From: Halomonas sp. GT | GTDB taxonomy: Bacteria; Pseudomonadota; Gammaproteobacteria; Pseudomonadales; Halomonadaceae | Direction of reading: 5' to 3' | DNA: 64,000 nt | NCBI RefSeq assembly: GCF_002082565.1 | Contig: NZ_CP020562.1 | Coordinates: 3,348,001-3,412,000 of the forward strand | Shown: piece by piece, positions 29,360 through 38,814 of the stretch | How the letters are laid out: every line of letters begins with the position of its first letter | Position numbering within the stretch: position 1 is the first letter of the stretch | Made by a program: the position numbers and the translations under genes | The notes under the pieces: generated by a model | What the model was told of the DNA's origin: nothing | Seen by the model: the letters and a program-made list of their open reading frames with translations, nothing else | Databases searched by the model: none

Positions 29360-30055
29360 CTAGTCGCATTCAATTCGCCCCGTTTCTGCAAAATGGCGGC
29401 CCAAACCTGGTTCTCCCGTTTCATCCACATCTAACAGCGCGGCCTGCATAACGAGCTCGGGATCAGGATCAGCAGGTAACACGCTTAAACGGCAGTCGGG
29501 CTCACCATTAAGAATCAGCGCCTGCTCAGAGGGCGCCCCTTCCTCTTCTTCGTGCACCACTTCGATATAGTAGGTTGGGTCAAAGATCTGATACTCCAGC
29601 ATTCGCCCAGCCAATGGCTGAGGCGTTGCTAACGGCAGAATAAACATAAAGGTTAAGCGACCATCACGCTCCAACGCCGTGTACTCAGACACCTCACCCA
29701 GCGCTTGCGGTTCGCCATTCACACGAACCTCCGTAAAGTAGTGCTGCTGCGACAGGTTATCGCGGATGTCGCTGCCTAGCTGGTCAAGTCCTTCTTGCAG
29801 GTTGCTACCTTGAACCTGCTGTAACTCTTCGAACACTACCAAACTGTAAAAAGGGTCCATTCGCCATGTTTGATGAAGCCCTGTCGCGTCCCCCTCATCG
29901 TTTGTTATCACCCTCACGCTGAGATCGACCCAGCCATGGGGGTGAGCCATCACAGGACTGCTGCTTAACGCGCCGCTAACACCGACTGCCAACACTATCC
30001 AGTAACCGTGAAATTTATTCAGCAAATTTCCATGCGCGGGTAGTACGCCTCTCAC
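29360..30055 (-). CDS. DUF1007 periplasmic protein
   Basis: A 231-aa exported protein with signal peptide (YWIVLAVGVSGALSSSPVMAH). The mature N-terminus HPHGWVDLSVRV is the DUF1007 signature and a likely metal-binding site. Proteins of this family accompany NicO-type permeases and are thought to deliver or capture metal in the periplasm. The start is GTG 30055 with AGGAG upstream, and overlaps the stop of the preceding lipoprotein gene (GTGA). Confidence 0.85.
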   Translation of the reverse strand: MRGVLPAHGNLLNKFHGYWIVLAVGVSGALSSSPVMAHPHGWVDLSVRVITNDEGDATGLHQTWRMDPFYSLVVFEELQQVQGSNLQEGLDQLGSDIRDNLSQQHYFTEVRVNGEPQALGEVSEYTALERDGRLTFMFILPLATPQPLAGRMLEYQIFDPTYYIEVVHEEEEGAPSEQALILNGEPDCRLSVLPADPDPELVMQAALLDVDETGEPGLGRHFAETGRIECD

Positions 30056-30426
30056 GGCAATTCTCCTAATTTATGTTGCAGCTCAACCAGCCAGGGGTCT
30101 AATACATACGGCGGTAGCGGCTGATTACCACGCAACGCCGACAGGCTGACACGGCTGCCGCCAGCGACTTCACTTACCTGCAGTTGCAGGCGATACTCTG
30201 GCCAGCGGGCTAGCGTTGCATCTGCGCGCCCTAGCGCTAAATCAGCGTGCCGAACGACATAGCCTTGCTCCATCATTAACTCAATGGCTTCGCGGAACGT
30301 TTGCTCAGGGGAAGCGTTGTAACGTAGCTCTCGCGGCTCTAGTGGCTGCTTAGCGGCACAGCCTGCCAGCGTAATGACCATGAGTACTGCAGTGACCGTT
30401 AAAAACTGCTTACGTAGTGATTTCAT
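30052..30426 (-). CDS. Small lipoprotein of unknown function, 124 aa
   Basis: Signal peptide and lipobox (LAGC at about 20-23) precede a 100-aa periplasmic domain with the segment TFREAIELMMEQGYVVRHADLALGRADATL. The order of a helix, then a strand ending in a change-to-'covariate' pattern and a later SRVSLSAL strand, is shared with the neighbouring larger lipoprotein (ALGFEL..DTDLGLVTASR), suggesting related folds. No family recognised. Its stop overlaps the DUF1007 start, so they are translated together. Confidence 0.75.
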   Translation of the reverse strand: MKSLRKQFLTVTAVLMVITLAGCAAKQPLEPRELRYNASPEQTFREAIELMMEQGYVVRHADLALGRADATLARWPEYRLQLQVSEVAGGSRVSLSALRGNQPLPPYVLDPWLVELQHKLGELP

Positions 30427-30449
30427 AACGCCCTCGGGGTAGCTGCTGC

Positions 30450-31022
30450 TTACTTAAACGCAGTTTGGAAACGTTGACAAAAATCATCATTGCTAGCGCT
30501 GTAAGATTCACGCAGATCCCCTAAGTGGTCAAAGCGACGAATATCTCGGGAAAGCCGAATATGCCCATCGCGAGCCAGTAGCGATACTCGCTCTACTTCG
30601 ACAGGTTGATGGCGGAAACCGCCTCCAAACCCACCACCGACCCCCAGACCAATGCTGGAACCACCACGCCCCAAACCAAAGCCGCCAAATACCCGCATGC
30701 TTCGCCCATATCCAAAGTCGTTATCATAAGGGTCGTAGTAGCCAATTAAATCTCGCTGGCGGCTAGCGGTCACCAGCCCTAAATCGGTGTCGGTAGCTTC
30801 AAGCTCAAACCCCCATGCTTCCAATACGGCAATACTTTGTGTCAGCACCTCCAAACTTTGTGTTGCCCCCCCCAACTGCGAAGTCACTTGGCCAGACTGG
30901 CCGCTTGGAAAATAGCAGGCTGCCGAAGGAGCTGGCTCCGCTTGAGGAAGGCGATCAGGCACTGCTTGGCAGCCTGTCAGTATCAACAAACACGTCATGC
31001 TAATAGGTAATATTGCCTTCAT
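30450..31022 (-). CDS. Glycine-rich lipoprotein of unknown function, 190 aa
   Basis: ATG 31022 (MKAILPISMTCLLILTGC) is preceded by GAGAGGAT and gives a signal peptide with lipobox LTGC. A mid-protein segment reads AVLEAWGFELEATDTDLGLVTASRQRDLIGYY, followed by a glycine-rich stretch (FGGFGLGRGGSSIGLGVGGG) and a C-terminal strand region with a final Cys. It resembles the next gene in layout (helix, DLxLGxxxA strand). It is the first gene of the lipoprotein-DUF1007 group. Confidence 0.75.
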   Translation of the reverse strand: MKAILPISMTCLLILTGCQAVPDRLPQAEPAPSAACYFPSGQSGQVTSQLGGATQSLEVLTQSIAVLEAWGFELEATDTDLGLVTASRQRDLIGYYDPYDNDFGYGRSMRVFGGFGLGRGGSSIGLGVGGGFGGGFRHQPVEVERVSLLARDGHIRLSRDIRRFDHLGDLRESYSASNDDFCQRFQTAFK

Positions 31023-31155
31023 GAGTGATCCTCTCGCCCCAGTTGCAGCTGGTGTGTCATCGAACGCCACGCTAAGCTCGCCAGCAGCCATTCATTAAAA
31101 TAAATGATAAAAATCACGATAGATAATTATGACAACGCGTCAGGGAGGTTGTGCG

Positions 31156-32286
31156 ATGAATGTTCTGCTTTGCCCCGATAGTTTTAAAGATGCGCTTAGT
31201 GCTGAACAAGCAGCAAGCGCCATGGCCGATGGTATTCAACGGGCTGTGCCAACCGCCACGATCCACCTTTGCCCGCTTGCTGATGGCGGTGAAGGCAGTT
31301 TAGATGCGCTTATAGCCGCTACCAATGCCGAGCGACGTCAACTTACGGTACAAGATGCCTTGGGGCGGCCGCGGCAAGCATCCTGGGGCTGGCTTAGCGA
31401 GCAGCGTACCGCGTTTATCGAACTAGCAGAAGCCAGTGGGCTGCAGCATCTATCCCTTCACCAACGTAATGCCCTACATACCTCCACGTATGGCGTCGGA
31501 GAGTTATTTCACGCGGCGCTTGATGCTGGTGCCACGAAGGCACTGCTTTTTTTAGGTGGCAGTGCCACCAATGATGCAGGTGCAGGCATGCTCCAAGCAC
31601 TAGGAGCCAAGCTATTAGATAGGCACGGCAACTCGCTCCCTCCTGGTGGCGCAGCACTCCAGCAGCTGGCAACGCTCGACCTTTCCACGCTAGATCCGCG
31701 TTTAAACAGCCTAGAGGTTGAAGCCGCCGTGGATGTAGATAACCCACTACTGGGATCACACGGGGCGAGCGCTGTTTTTGGCCCGCAAAAAGGCGCATCA
31801 CCCGACGATGTCACCACGCTTGACCGCGCAATTGGCCATTTTGCTGACTTGAGCGCCCAACTACTGAGTCGCGATGAGAGAGAATTAGCAGGTGCGGGGG
31901 CTGCGGGCGGGATGGGATTTGCCGCTCGCTGTTTTCTGAACGCCACCCTCACGCCGGGCATTGAGATGATCATGCAACAGGCCAAGCTACCTAACCTGCT
32001 TCCTGATATTGACTTAGTGATTACCGGAGAAGGTCGCTTAGATGGTCAAAGCCTTTCAGGTAAAACGCCTATTGGTGTTGCCCGTACTGCCAAACGCCAT
32101 GGCAAGCCGGTCATAGTGCTCGCTGGTAGCTTGGGTGAAGGGTGGCAAGCCTGTCTAGAAGAGGGAGTTACTGCCGCTTTTGCCCTTGCCGACGGCCCCA
32201 TGCCCTTGGAGGATGCTTTACCACGCACCGCTGAGCTACTCGCTGACCGCTGCGAAAGTATTGCAAGATTTTGGCTCGCTCGATAA
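31156..32286 (+). CDS. Glycerate 2-kinase (GarK/GlxK family)
   Basis: A 376-aa kinase of the PF02595 glycerate kinase family, converting D-glycerate to 2-phosphoglycerate. Motifs are LLCPDSFKDALSAEQAA at the N-terminus, FLGGSATNDAGAGMLQALGA, and ITGEGRLDGQSLSGKTPIGVA. The start is ATG 31156 with GGAGG seven bases upstream; the frame runs further upstream without a better site. It stands alone, with a divergent lipoprotein operon on the left. Confidence 0.9.
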   Translation: MNVLLCPDSFKDALSAEQAASAMADGIQRAVPTATIHLCPLADGGEGSLDALIAATNAERRQLTVQDALGRPRQASWGWLSEQRTAFIELAEASGLQHLSLHQRNALHTSTYGVGELFHAALDAGATKALLFLGGSATNDAGAGMLQALGAKLLDRHGNSLPPGGAALQQLATLDLSTLDPRLNSLEVEAAVDVDNPLLGSHGASAVFGPQKGASPDDVTTLDRAIGHFADLSAQLLSRDERELAGAGAAGGMGFAARCFLNATLTPGIEMIMQQAKLPNLLPDIDLVITGEGRLDGQSLSGKTPIGVARTAKRHGKPVIVLAGSLGEGWQACLEEGVTAAFALADGPMPLEDALPRTAELLADRCESIARFWLAR

Positions 32287-32573
32287 GCGGGTCAGCCGGC
32301 AGACTCGTGAAAAGCATGCCCCCTTGAAAAACATGCTAGCCGCCTACATCTCTTTTATTAACCATACATACATTAAGCAGCCTATCAGACCTGTACTACG
32401 CTGCGTAAGCGATGAGTCAGCCGTCGCCAGCTCACCGCCAAGGTAATGTTATGACGCTATTGCCGCGATGCAGAAAACTTGTTTTGCAATGCTTGCTAAG
32501 CGTCTTAAGCTAAATCAAACGATTTGATGACCGTGCTTTTTTCAGAACGGTTACAACCATGGAGGAGCACTAC

Positions 32574-33050
32574 ATGAGTGATACAAATAGCATTGGTTTA
32601 CACGAAGGCAGCGCAAGCCAACTCGCTGAGAAACTTAATCACCTGCTGGCCAATTATCAGATTTTCTATATGAATGTTCGTGGCTATCACTGGAACGTTC
32701 GAGGTAGCGACTTCTTTGAGTTACACGCGAAATTTGAAGAGTTTTATACAGACTTGCTTACCAAAGTGGATGAAGTGGCAGAGCGTATTTTAACGTTAGG
32801 CCACAAGCCTATTCATGCGTATAGCGACTATGTGAAAATTTCGCGTATTGAAGAAGATAAAGACGTTCATGATGGTCAAACCTGCGTAAAAGGCGTACTT
32901 ACAGGTTATCAAACACTGATTGAATTACAGCGAGAACTGCTGGCAATTGCGTCGGACGCTGACGATGAAGGCACCGCTGCACAAGCCGGTGACTATATTC
33001 GCGAGCAGGAAAAAACCGTGTGGATGCTCAACGCTTACCTGAGCAAATAA
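32574..33050 (+). CDS. dps: Dps/ferritin-like DNA-protection protein
   Basis: A 158-aa four-helix ferritin-like protein. The intersubunit ferroxidase residues appear in GYHWNVRGSDFFELHAKFEEFYTDLLTKVDEVAERI (His, Asp and Glu ligands). Dps oxidises ferrous iron with peroxide and shields DNA during starvation. GGAGGA sits seven bases before ATG 32574. An inverted repeat ATCAAA-CGA-TTTGAT (32514-32528) upstream may be a regulator site. The 287-bp spacer before it otherwise shows nothing clear. Confidence 0.9.
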   Translation: MSDTNSIGLHEGSASQLAEKLNHLLANYQIFYMNVRGYHWNVRGSDFFELHAKFEEFYTDLLTKVDEVAERILTLGHKPIHAYSDYVKISRIEEDKDVHDGQTCVKGVLTGYQTLIELQRELLAIASDADDEGTAAQAGDYIREQEKTVWMLNAYLSK

Positions 33051-33088
33051 CACGATGTTTACCTCGTTAACCTGAGGTAAACGCTATC

Positions 33089-33119
33089 AAAAACGGCACC
33101 ATAGAGGTGCCGTTTTTTT
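33089..33119. terminator. Bidirectional intrinsic terminator
   Basis: AAAAACGGCACC pairs with GGTGCCGTTTTT around an ATAGA loop. It ends dps on the plus strand and pepD on the minus strand. Confidence 0.9.
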
Positions 33120-33131
33120 ATGGCGATTTGT

Positions 33132-34595
33132 CTAACGAGAGTTCGCCAACGTTTCAATGAAATCGCGCAACATCTCCCAGAACTCTGCTACCGATTCAAT
33201 TTCCACTCGTTCGTCTGGCGAATGCGCGCCGCGAATCAGCGGGCCAAACGAAATCATGTCTAAATGTGGGTATTTACTTCCTAAAATGCCACATTCAAGG
33301 CCTGCATGAATCACCTTAACCTCGGGTTCGCGGCCCATTAATGCAGCATGCCGAGTGTTAAAGATAGCAAGCAAAGGGCTTTGTGGATTGGGTGCCCAGC
33401 CTGGGTAGCCATTTTCCACTTTTACTCTAGCGCCCATTAGCCCAAACAGCGCCTGAAAACGTCCCGCCATCGCGTCAGTAGCGCTGTCATGCAGTGAGCG
33501 CACCAGTGCACAAAGATGGAAACGTCCGTTTTCCACGCCTAATACACCTAAATTGTTCGAGGTTTCCACTACCCCCGGCACGTCAGCACTCATGCGTTCG
33601 ACCCCACAAGGGGCCGCATGCAGCGCAGCCAGCAGCATCGCGGTGGCGTCCCGCGTTAGTGGTTCAGCGTCAGCCAGCTCCACACGCTCAGCAGTAAGTG
33701 TCATATTGCTATCGCCACTGCCCAGCTCAGCTTTCAGCGTATCAGCAAGCGTTTCCACCATCGCCAACGCGGCGTCAGCCTCATCAGCAGGCAAGGCAAT
33801 TTGGGCAAACGCCTCGCGGGGGATGGCATTACGCAGTGTGCCGCCCTGGTAACTAATCAAACGCGCACCAAAGGATTCTAATGCCCACAATACGCGGACT
33901 AGCAAACGGTTCGCATTGCCCAGGGGCTTATCAATATCCATTCCCGAATGGCCGCCTTTCAGCCCCGTCAGTGCCAGCGAGATCACCTGCTCATTTTCCT
34001 GTATCGCCGTGCTGGGGAGCTGCGCATTCACTACTACATCAGCGCCTCCCGCGCAGCCGATATAGACTTGGCCGCGATCTTCACTGTCTAAATTAAGCAG
34101 CAATGCCCCTTCCAACCAATTTTCAGCAAGATTGAGCGCGCCCCCCATAGAGGTCTCTTCCTCTAGCGTAAACAGCGCTTCTAACGGGCCATGAGTAAGC
34201 TCGGGGTCTTCCAATACTGCCAGAATCGCAGCGACACCAAGGCCATTATCAGCCCCTAGTGTGGTGCCATTAGCAAATAGCCAACCGTCTTTTACATACG
34301 TCTGAATAGGATCGCGGGTAAAATCATGATCATGGCCTGCGTTAGCTTGCGCCACCATATCTAGATGGCCCTGCAGCACGATGCCTGGCGCGCTTTCACA
34401 GCCGGGCGTGGCTGGCTTACAAATGCGCAGATTGCCAAAATCATCACGGTCGTGGGATAGGCCCTGGGAATCGGCCCAGGCCTCCAACGTCGCCACCAGC
34501 GCGGCTTCGTGGCCAGAAGGACGCGGCGTATTACATAGTGTGCGAAAGTGCTGCCACACTAAACGTGGCTTGAGGGCTTCTAGATGTGCGTTCAT
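33132..34595 (-). CDS. pepD: PepD, aminoacyl-histidine dipeptidase
   Basis: An M20-family dinuclear zinc dipeptidase (487 aa) that hydrolyses Xaa-His dipeptides such as carnosine. Zinc-site motifs are LQGHLDMV, GADNGLGVAA with the bridging Asp, and TLEEETSMGGA with the catalytic Glu pair. Length and N-terminus (LKPRLVWQHFRTLCNTPRPSGHE) fit PepD. It is downstream of tmcA, 32 bp away, and the two may be co-transcribed. Confidence 0.93.
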   Translation of the reverse strand: MNAHLEALKPRLVWQHFRTLCNTPRPSGHEAALVATLEAWADSQGLSHDRDDFGNLRICKPATPGCESAPGIVLQGHLDMVAQANAGHDHDFTRDPIQTYVKDGWLFANGTTLGADNGLGVAAILAVLEDPELTHGPLEALFTLEEETSMGGALNLAENWLEGALLLNLDSEDRGQVYIGCAGGADVVVNAQLPSTAIQENEQVISLALTGLKGGHSGMDIDKPLGNANRLLVRVLWALESFGARLISYQGGTLRNAIPREAFAQIALPADEADAALAMVETLADTLKAELGSGDSNMTLTAERVELADAEPLTRDATAMLLAALHAAPCGVERMSADVPGVVETSNNLGVLGVENGRFHLCALVRSLHDSATDAMAGRFQALFGLMGARVKVENGYPGWAPNPQSPLLAIFNTRHAALMGREPEVKVIHAGLECGILGSKYPHLDMISFGPLIRGAHSPDERVEIESVAEFWEMLRDFIETLANSR

Positions 34596-34627
34596 GGAAA
34601 CTCTTCATTATCGATAACCAGTTTACT

Positions 34628-36814
34628 TTACCCGCCTGGGCTACTGGGGAAAAGCGTGCGCTGTTCAATAATTTGTTGAGTCGCGCGACGAATCAGTCGC
34701 ACTGATTCACCGTGCGCCTTCGCTAACGGCTGGTTTTGGAAGGCCCAGGCGATCAACTGCTGGTGGGCTATTTGCGCCTCTTGCTCTAATGACCAATGGC
34801 TGGCCTCTTTGGCCAGCGCCTGAAGCGCCGTCCTTGCCAATGCAGGGTCACGGTGCGCATACGCCACATCTTCCACCGCCTGATTCTCAGTGGTGCTAAG
34901 CGGCAAACGAGGCAAGAACGGCAACAGTAACGCGACGATCGGTGCAGGCAGTGTCGCTAACTCAAAAGCCAATAGCGTTATCAATGAGGCCGCAAAGGAA
35001 TCACGCAGCGACGCTAGCACTGCTTGCCCTTCGCTTGTCAGCGCGCGCGCCACCATAATGGCGTACTCGCCGGTCGCCGCTTCCCGGGTGATGCCTAAAC
35101 GAACAGGCGCAAACCCGAGCGCCAACCAAAAACGCAACAGCGATGCTTCGGCACCAAAGGTCGCCCCGTAAAGCGCGACACCCTGTTGACTAGCGTTAGT
35201 TATATCCTCCTCTAACAACCGACGTCCTACCCCTTCACGTCGACGCTCTGGATGAGTAGCAATGCGCGCTACCCGCCGCCAGCGAGACGTTAACGCCTCA
35301 CGGCTACCACTATGAGCCGCCAACGATTGTGCTAGTAGATGGCCTTGAGGGCGTCGCTCACCACGAGCCACTTGCTCAGCAAGTGCAGTATTGAAGCCGC
35401 CCTCTTCCCGAGTCACCAAAACGGCCTGTGGCTCTTCCGATGCGATAATTGTGCGAATGGCCGTGCCAGGGCCATCCAACAGTTGGCGTAAGTCACTAGG
35501 CGTGGTGCGATAGTGGGACTGCACCAGCAAACCGAACAGTTTCGCTAACAACTCAGGCTGCTTGGCTAACTGCGCCTGAGTAAGCGCTATAGAGGAAGTC
35601 TGACAGAAAGTACGGGCGTGTGCTTCGGGTAACGGGGCGTTGAGCAGTAGCAGCGTTTGGACAGTCGCTTCCAAAGGGTCTCCCAATGACCAGCGAACAG
35701 GAGCATCTAACTGTAACTCCCGCCATTGAGGGGCTGTTCGATTGAGCACCTCGCGAAAGCGTAGTGCAAAACCGCGCCCTGAGCCTTCATAGCCATGCAC
35801 GGTGGTTGCAAACGCGATACGTGGAAATACAGCAAGCCATTGGGCTAACATTGCCGCAGGAATTGCCGCCGCCTCGTCGACAAGTAAATAGCTGCCGCTC
35901 CCCCCGAGCCTTGCCTGATGAACCTGTTCGTTTAGCGCATCAGGCGCAAGAAAACACAGCGAGCTACCGCTCGGCAGTTCAAACCGCGCGGGACTGAGGC
36001 GTTGACCATCAGGGCATAGTGCTATTACTCGCGCAAACAGGCTTTCCACTGAGCTGAGTCGAGGTGCCGTCACCACCAGTTGCGTCACGCTTTTTTGTAG
36101 CAGGCGAGCACAAGCAATCCCCAGTGCGGCGCTTTTACCCCGCCCACGATCGGCAGTAATAACCAATGGTCGGCGACGCTTGAGTTTTACTAGCGCATTC
36201 ACCACACGAGCCTGGTCAGCCGTCAAGCAGTCTACGTCATCAAACGGAGCTGCATGCGATTCACGAACCTCCAACCTCGGCAGCATGAGGCTACCGCCCA
36301 CCTCCCAGCGAACAATAGTACTCTCACCCATTAGTTGAAATGCTAGCCGTTTTAGGTAATGAGCGCTCAGTGAATCCCAGCGCCATGGGTAATCGGCAAA
36401 GCGGGCATAATCAGGATCTGGCTGTTCGCCCCAGTTATCTGGCGTGATGATCACCAATAATCCGCCAGCACTCACGGTTCCTGCTAATGCGCCTAGCGCA
36501 TCCGGATCTAATCCCTGGCGACCACTGGCGTCTAGGACGATTAACTGATGCTCAGCACCTAGCCGCGTGCGAGCTTTACTGGCTGGTAAACATGGCGCCA
36601 CCGGCGTCTCATGCTCAGCCCCTACCCACAGCGGTGCCTTCCATACTCTCGCTTCCCACAACCGTTGCGCCTGCTGGCGAGCCTCATCAGGCGTTCCAAA
36701 TAGCCATACTAACGCTCGCCAGCGGCGGCGCTGCAAGCGGGAGGCATGGTGAACCAAGGCCGATGCTTGTTTAATGACAGCATTAGGTTTGTCAACGCGA
36801 CAGCCTGCCCGCAT
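34628..36814 (-). CDS. tmcA: TmcA, tRNA(Met) cytidine acetyltransferase
   Basis: A 728-aa RNA acetyltransferase that forms N4-acetylcytidine at the wobble base of elongator tRNA-Met. It has a helicase-like ATPase part (Walker A TADRGRGKSAALG; Walker B LLVDEAAAIP) and a GNAT domain (ARIATHPERRREGVGRRLL). I choose ATG 36814 (MRAGCRV) because AGGAG lies just upstream; an in-frame ATG further upstream would add 20 residues and lacks a site. Its promoter region carries a perfect inverted repeat (36839-36858). Confidence 0.93.
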   Translation of the reverse strand: MRAGCRVDKPNAVIKQASALVHHASRLQRRRWRALVWLFGTPDEARQQAQRLWEARVWKAPLWVGAEHETPVAPCLPASKARTRLGAEHQLIVLDASGRQGLDPDALGALAGTVSAGGLLVIITPDNWGEQPDPDYARFADYPWRWDSLSAHYLKRLAFQLMGESTIVRWEVGGSLMLPRLEVRESHAAPFDDVDCLTADQARVVNALVKLKRRRPLVITADRGRGKSAALGIACARLLQKSVTQLVVTAPRLSSVESLFARVIALCPDGQRLSPARFELPSGSSLCFLAPDALNEQVHQARLGGSGSYLLVDEAAAIPAAMLAQWLAVFPRIAFATTVHGYEGSGRGFALRFREVLNRTAPQWRELQLDAPVRWSLGDPLEATVQTLLLLNAPLPEAHARTFCQTSSIALTQAQLAKQPELLAKLFGLLVQSHYRTTPSDLRQLLDGPGTAIRTIIASEEPQAVLVTREEGGFNTALAEQVARGERRPQGHLLAQSLAAHSGSREALTSRWRRVARIATHPERRREGVGRRLLEEDITNASQQGVALYGATFGAEASLLRFWLALGFAPVRLGITREAATGEYAIMVARALTSEGQAVLASLRDSFAASLITLLAFELATLPAPIVALLLPFLPRLPLSTTENQAVEDVAYAHRDPALARTALQALAKEASHWSLEQEAQIAHQQLIAWAFQNQPLAKAHGESVRLIRRATQQIIEQRTLFPSSPGG

Positions 36815-37145
36815 AGCGACTCCTGTGAATGACTTTCTTTTACAACTTTGGTTGTAAATTAGCGCAGTTTTCAACGGTTTCAGAACTAACCATATGGTTA
36901 AAAAAGTTATCAGAAAACAGTCAAGTATTTGTTTTAAATAACTTTAATTTTTCAACAAAGGGTTATATAGCACGTTAAATTTCTTGAATTGCTGATATTG
37001 CGCTGCAGCGGGTGGAGTGTGCTAGCTTAGCGATGCAGCCTAGCGGTATTTACTTTACGTAAACGTAAGCCATGTCGCTGCACTTTCCTGCTTTCAGGTA
37101 ATGAACACTAATAACACCAACCGCCAAAGTACCAGGAAACATACA
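36815..37145. promoter_or_regulatory. Palindrome-rich divergent region between tmcA and the TRAP operon
   Basis: This 331-bp spacer holds three inverted repeats. TTTACAAC-TTTG-GTTGTAAA (36839-36858) lies 25 bp upstream of tmcA. TAACCATATGGTTA (36887-36900) is a perfect 14-bp palindrome. TTACG-TAAA-CGTAA (37055-37068) lies about 78 bp before the TRAP binding-protein start. They differ in sequence, so one regulator need not bind all three. The binding-protein gene has AGGAAA seven bases before its ATG. No convincing gene is seen in the spacer. Confidence 0.5.
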
Positions 37146-38249
37146 ATGAAAAAGATGACTAAATTCGCACTAACCAGCCTGGCCGCTGGTGTCGCTTTCG
37201 CCGCACTCACCTCTACCGCTCAAGCGCAAGAACAGTGGACAATGACCACGACCTGGCCCGAGAACCTTGACCTGATTAAGATTGATCAGCACTGGGCAGA
37301 CCTTGTAAACCAACTCGCAGGTGACGAAGTACAAATTAACTTCCGCGCAGGTGGCACGTTAATGCCTGGCACTGAAGTATTCGATGCTACCGAAACCGGT
37401 GCTATCCAAGCTTCTGGCGATTGGCCAGGTTACTGGGCAGGTTTAAACCCAGCGTTCTCTCCACTTGCCACGACTACTAGCTTATTTAATGGCGTAGATT
37501 ACTTGAACTGGATTCAGCAGTGGGGCGGTTTTGAGCTCTACCAAGAAATCTACGGTCAATACAATATGGTGTACTTGCCTTACGGTATCACCAATAACGA
37601 ATCTGGCTTCATGGGTCGCACGCCAATTGAAAGCATCGCCGACCTTGAAGGTAAGCGCTTGCGACTATCGGGTCGCGACCAGGGACGCGTCCTCGAAGAA
37701 CTAGGCGGTTCACAAGTTACGCTAGCCGGTGGCGAAGTGTATCAAGCGATTGAGCGCGGCGTGATCGACGCAGGTGAATTCTCTACTCCAGGTGTTGATT
37801 TTAACGCAGGTTTTGCTGAAGTTGCGGACTACTGGGCGACGCCTGGCTGGCACCAGTCGGCGAGCGTTTTCGGCGTTATGATCAACAAAGATGCTTGGGA
37901 CGCCCTGTCTGAAGAGACTCAGGCGAAGCTAAGAACTGCCGCCGAAGCCACTATGGCATGGTCATTATCCTGGTCGGAGCGTGAATCCACCGACGCCACA
38001 CGCAAGTTTATTGATGCAGGCGTCACCATTAACCAGTTCTCCGAGGAAGACCTGGCGCGTATCCAGGAAATCACCAACGAGGTGATCGTTCGCGGTGCTT
38101 GCGAACACCCAGATCATGCAAAAGTATATCACTCCATGATTACTTACCTAGAAGACTATGCGGCATGGCGTGATGTTACCGCGCCATTCAACATGAGCCG
38201 CACCATGGATAACCTGCCCTCACTGGAAGAGATCGAAGCCTGCCTATAA
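37146..38249 (+). CDS. TRAP transporter solute-binding protein (DctP family)
   Basis: A 367-aa periplasmic binding protein with signal peptide (MKKMTKFALTSLAAGVAFAA...AQA). Mature-part motifs are WPENLDLIKIDQHWADLVNQL and GKRLRLSGRDQGRVLEELGG, with the conserved Arg of the ligand pocket, followed by GGEVYQAIERGVIDAGEF. It captures an organic acid or similar carboxylate and delivers it to the DctQM permease encoded downstream. The ligand cannot be read from sequence. ATG 37146 is preferred over the upstream frame because AGGAAA lies seven bases before it. Confidence 0.9.
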   Translation: MKKMTKFALTSLAAGVAFAALTSTAQAQEQWTMTTTWPENLDLIKIDQHWADLVNQLAGDEVQINFRAGGTLMPGTEVFDATETGAIQASGDWPGYWAGLNPAFSPLATTTSLFNGVDYLNWIQQWGGFELYQEIYGQYNMVYLPYGITNNESGFMGRTPIESIADLEGKRLRLSGRDQGRVLEELGGSQVTLAGGEVYQAIERGVIDAGEFSTPGVDFNAGFAEVADYWATPGWHQSASVFGVMINKDAWDALSEETQAKLRTAAEATMAWSLSWSERESTDATRKFIDAGVTINQFSEEDLARIQEITNEVIVRGACEHPDHAKVYHSMITYLEDYAAWRDVTAPFNMSRTMDNLPSLEEIEACL

Positions 38250-38310
38250 GGCGTTTAAGTGCCGCCCCAGCGCTGCTGGGGCGGTTGGTGCTTAGCTGCG
38301 GAGACCTTCC

Positions 38311-38814
38311 ATGAATGCGATTGCCAAGGCGATCGATGCAATTAACGAGCTGCTGGGCCGCATCATCGCACCGTTAATTGCCATCATTACTCTGATAGTG
38401 CTTTACGACATCGTATCGCGCTTCTTCTTTGGCCGCCCTAGCGACTGGGCATTTGATGTCACCAAAATGTTGTTTGGCGCCCACTTTATGCTGATGGCCG
38501 CCTATGGATTACGCCACCATGCCCACGTGGAAGTCGACGTTATTAAACGCCTGCTATCACGTAAAAAGCAGGCCGTACTAGACCTGCTCGGCTACTTGAT
38601 CTTCTTTGTGCCCTTCATTTGGCTGTTATTAACCTACGGATGGCGTTTTTTTGAGCGTTCGTTCAGTCGGGGCGAAACGACATACGGCATGGTCTCAATC
38701 CCTGTATATCCGGTGAAAGGCGTTATCGTAGTCGCCGCAGTGCTTATTCTGTTGCAGGCGGTTGCTATCGTTCTGCGCGCCATTATGCAACTGCGTGAGG
38801 AGAAATCCGCATGA
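38311..38814 (+). CDS. TRAP transporter small permease (DctQ)
   Basis: A 167-aa protein with four membrane helices. It contains the DctQ-type segment FFFGRPSDWAFDVTKMLFGAHFMLMAAYGLRHHAHVEVDV, including the conserved His-Val-(E)-V-D. It bridges the binding protein and DctM. The stop overlaps the dctM start by 4 bp (ATGA). GGAG precedes its ATG. Confidence 0.9.
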   Translation: MNAIAKAIDAINELLGRIIAPLIAIITLIVLYDIVSRFFFGRPSDWAFDVTKMLFGAHFMLMAAYGLRHHAHVEVDVIKRLLSRKKQAVLDLLGYLIFFVPFIWLLLTYGWRFFERSFSRGETTYGMVSIPVYPVKGVIVVAAVLILLQAVAIVLRAIMQLREEKSA

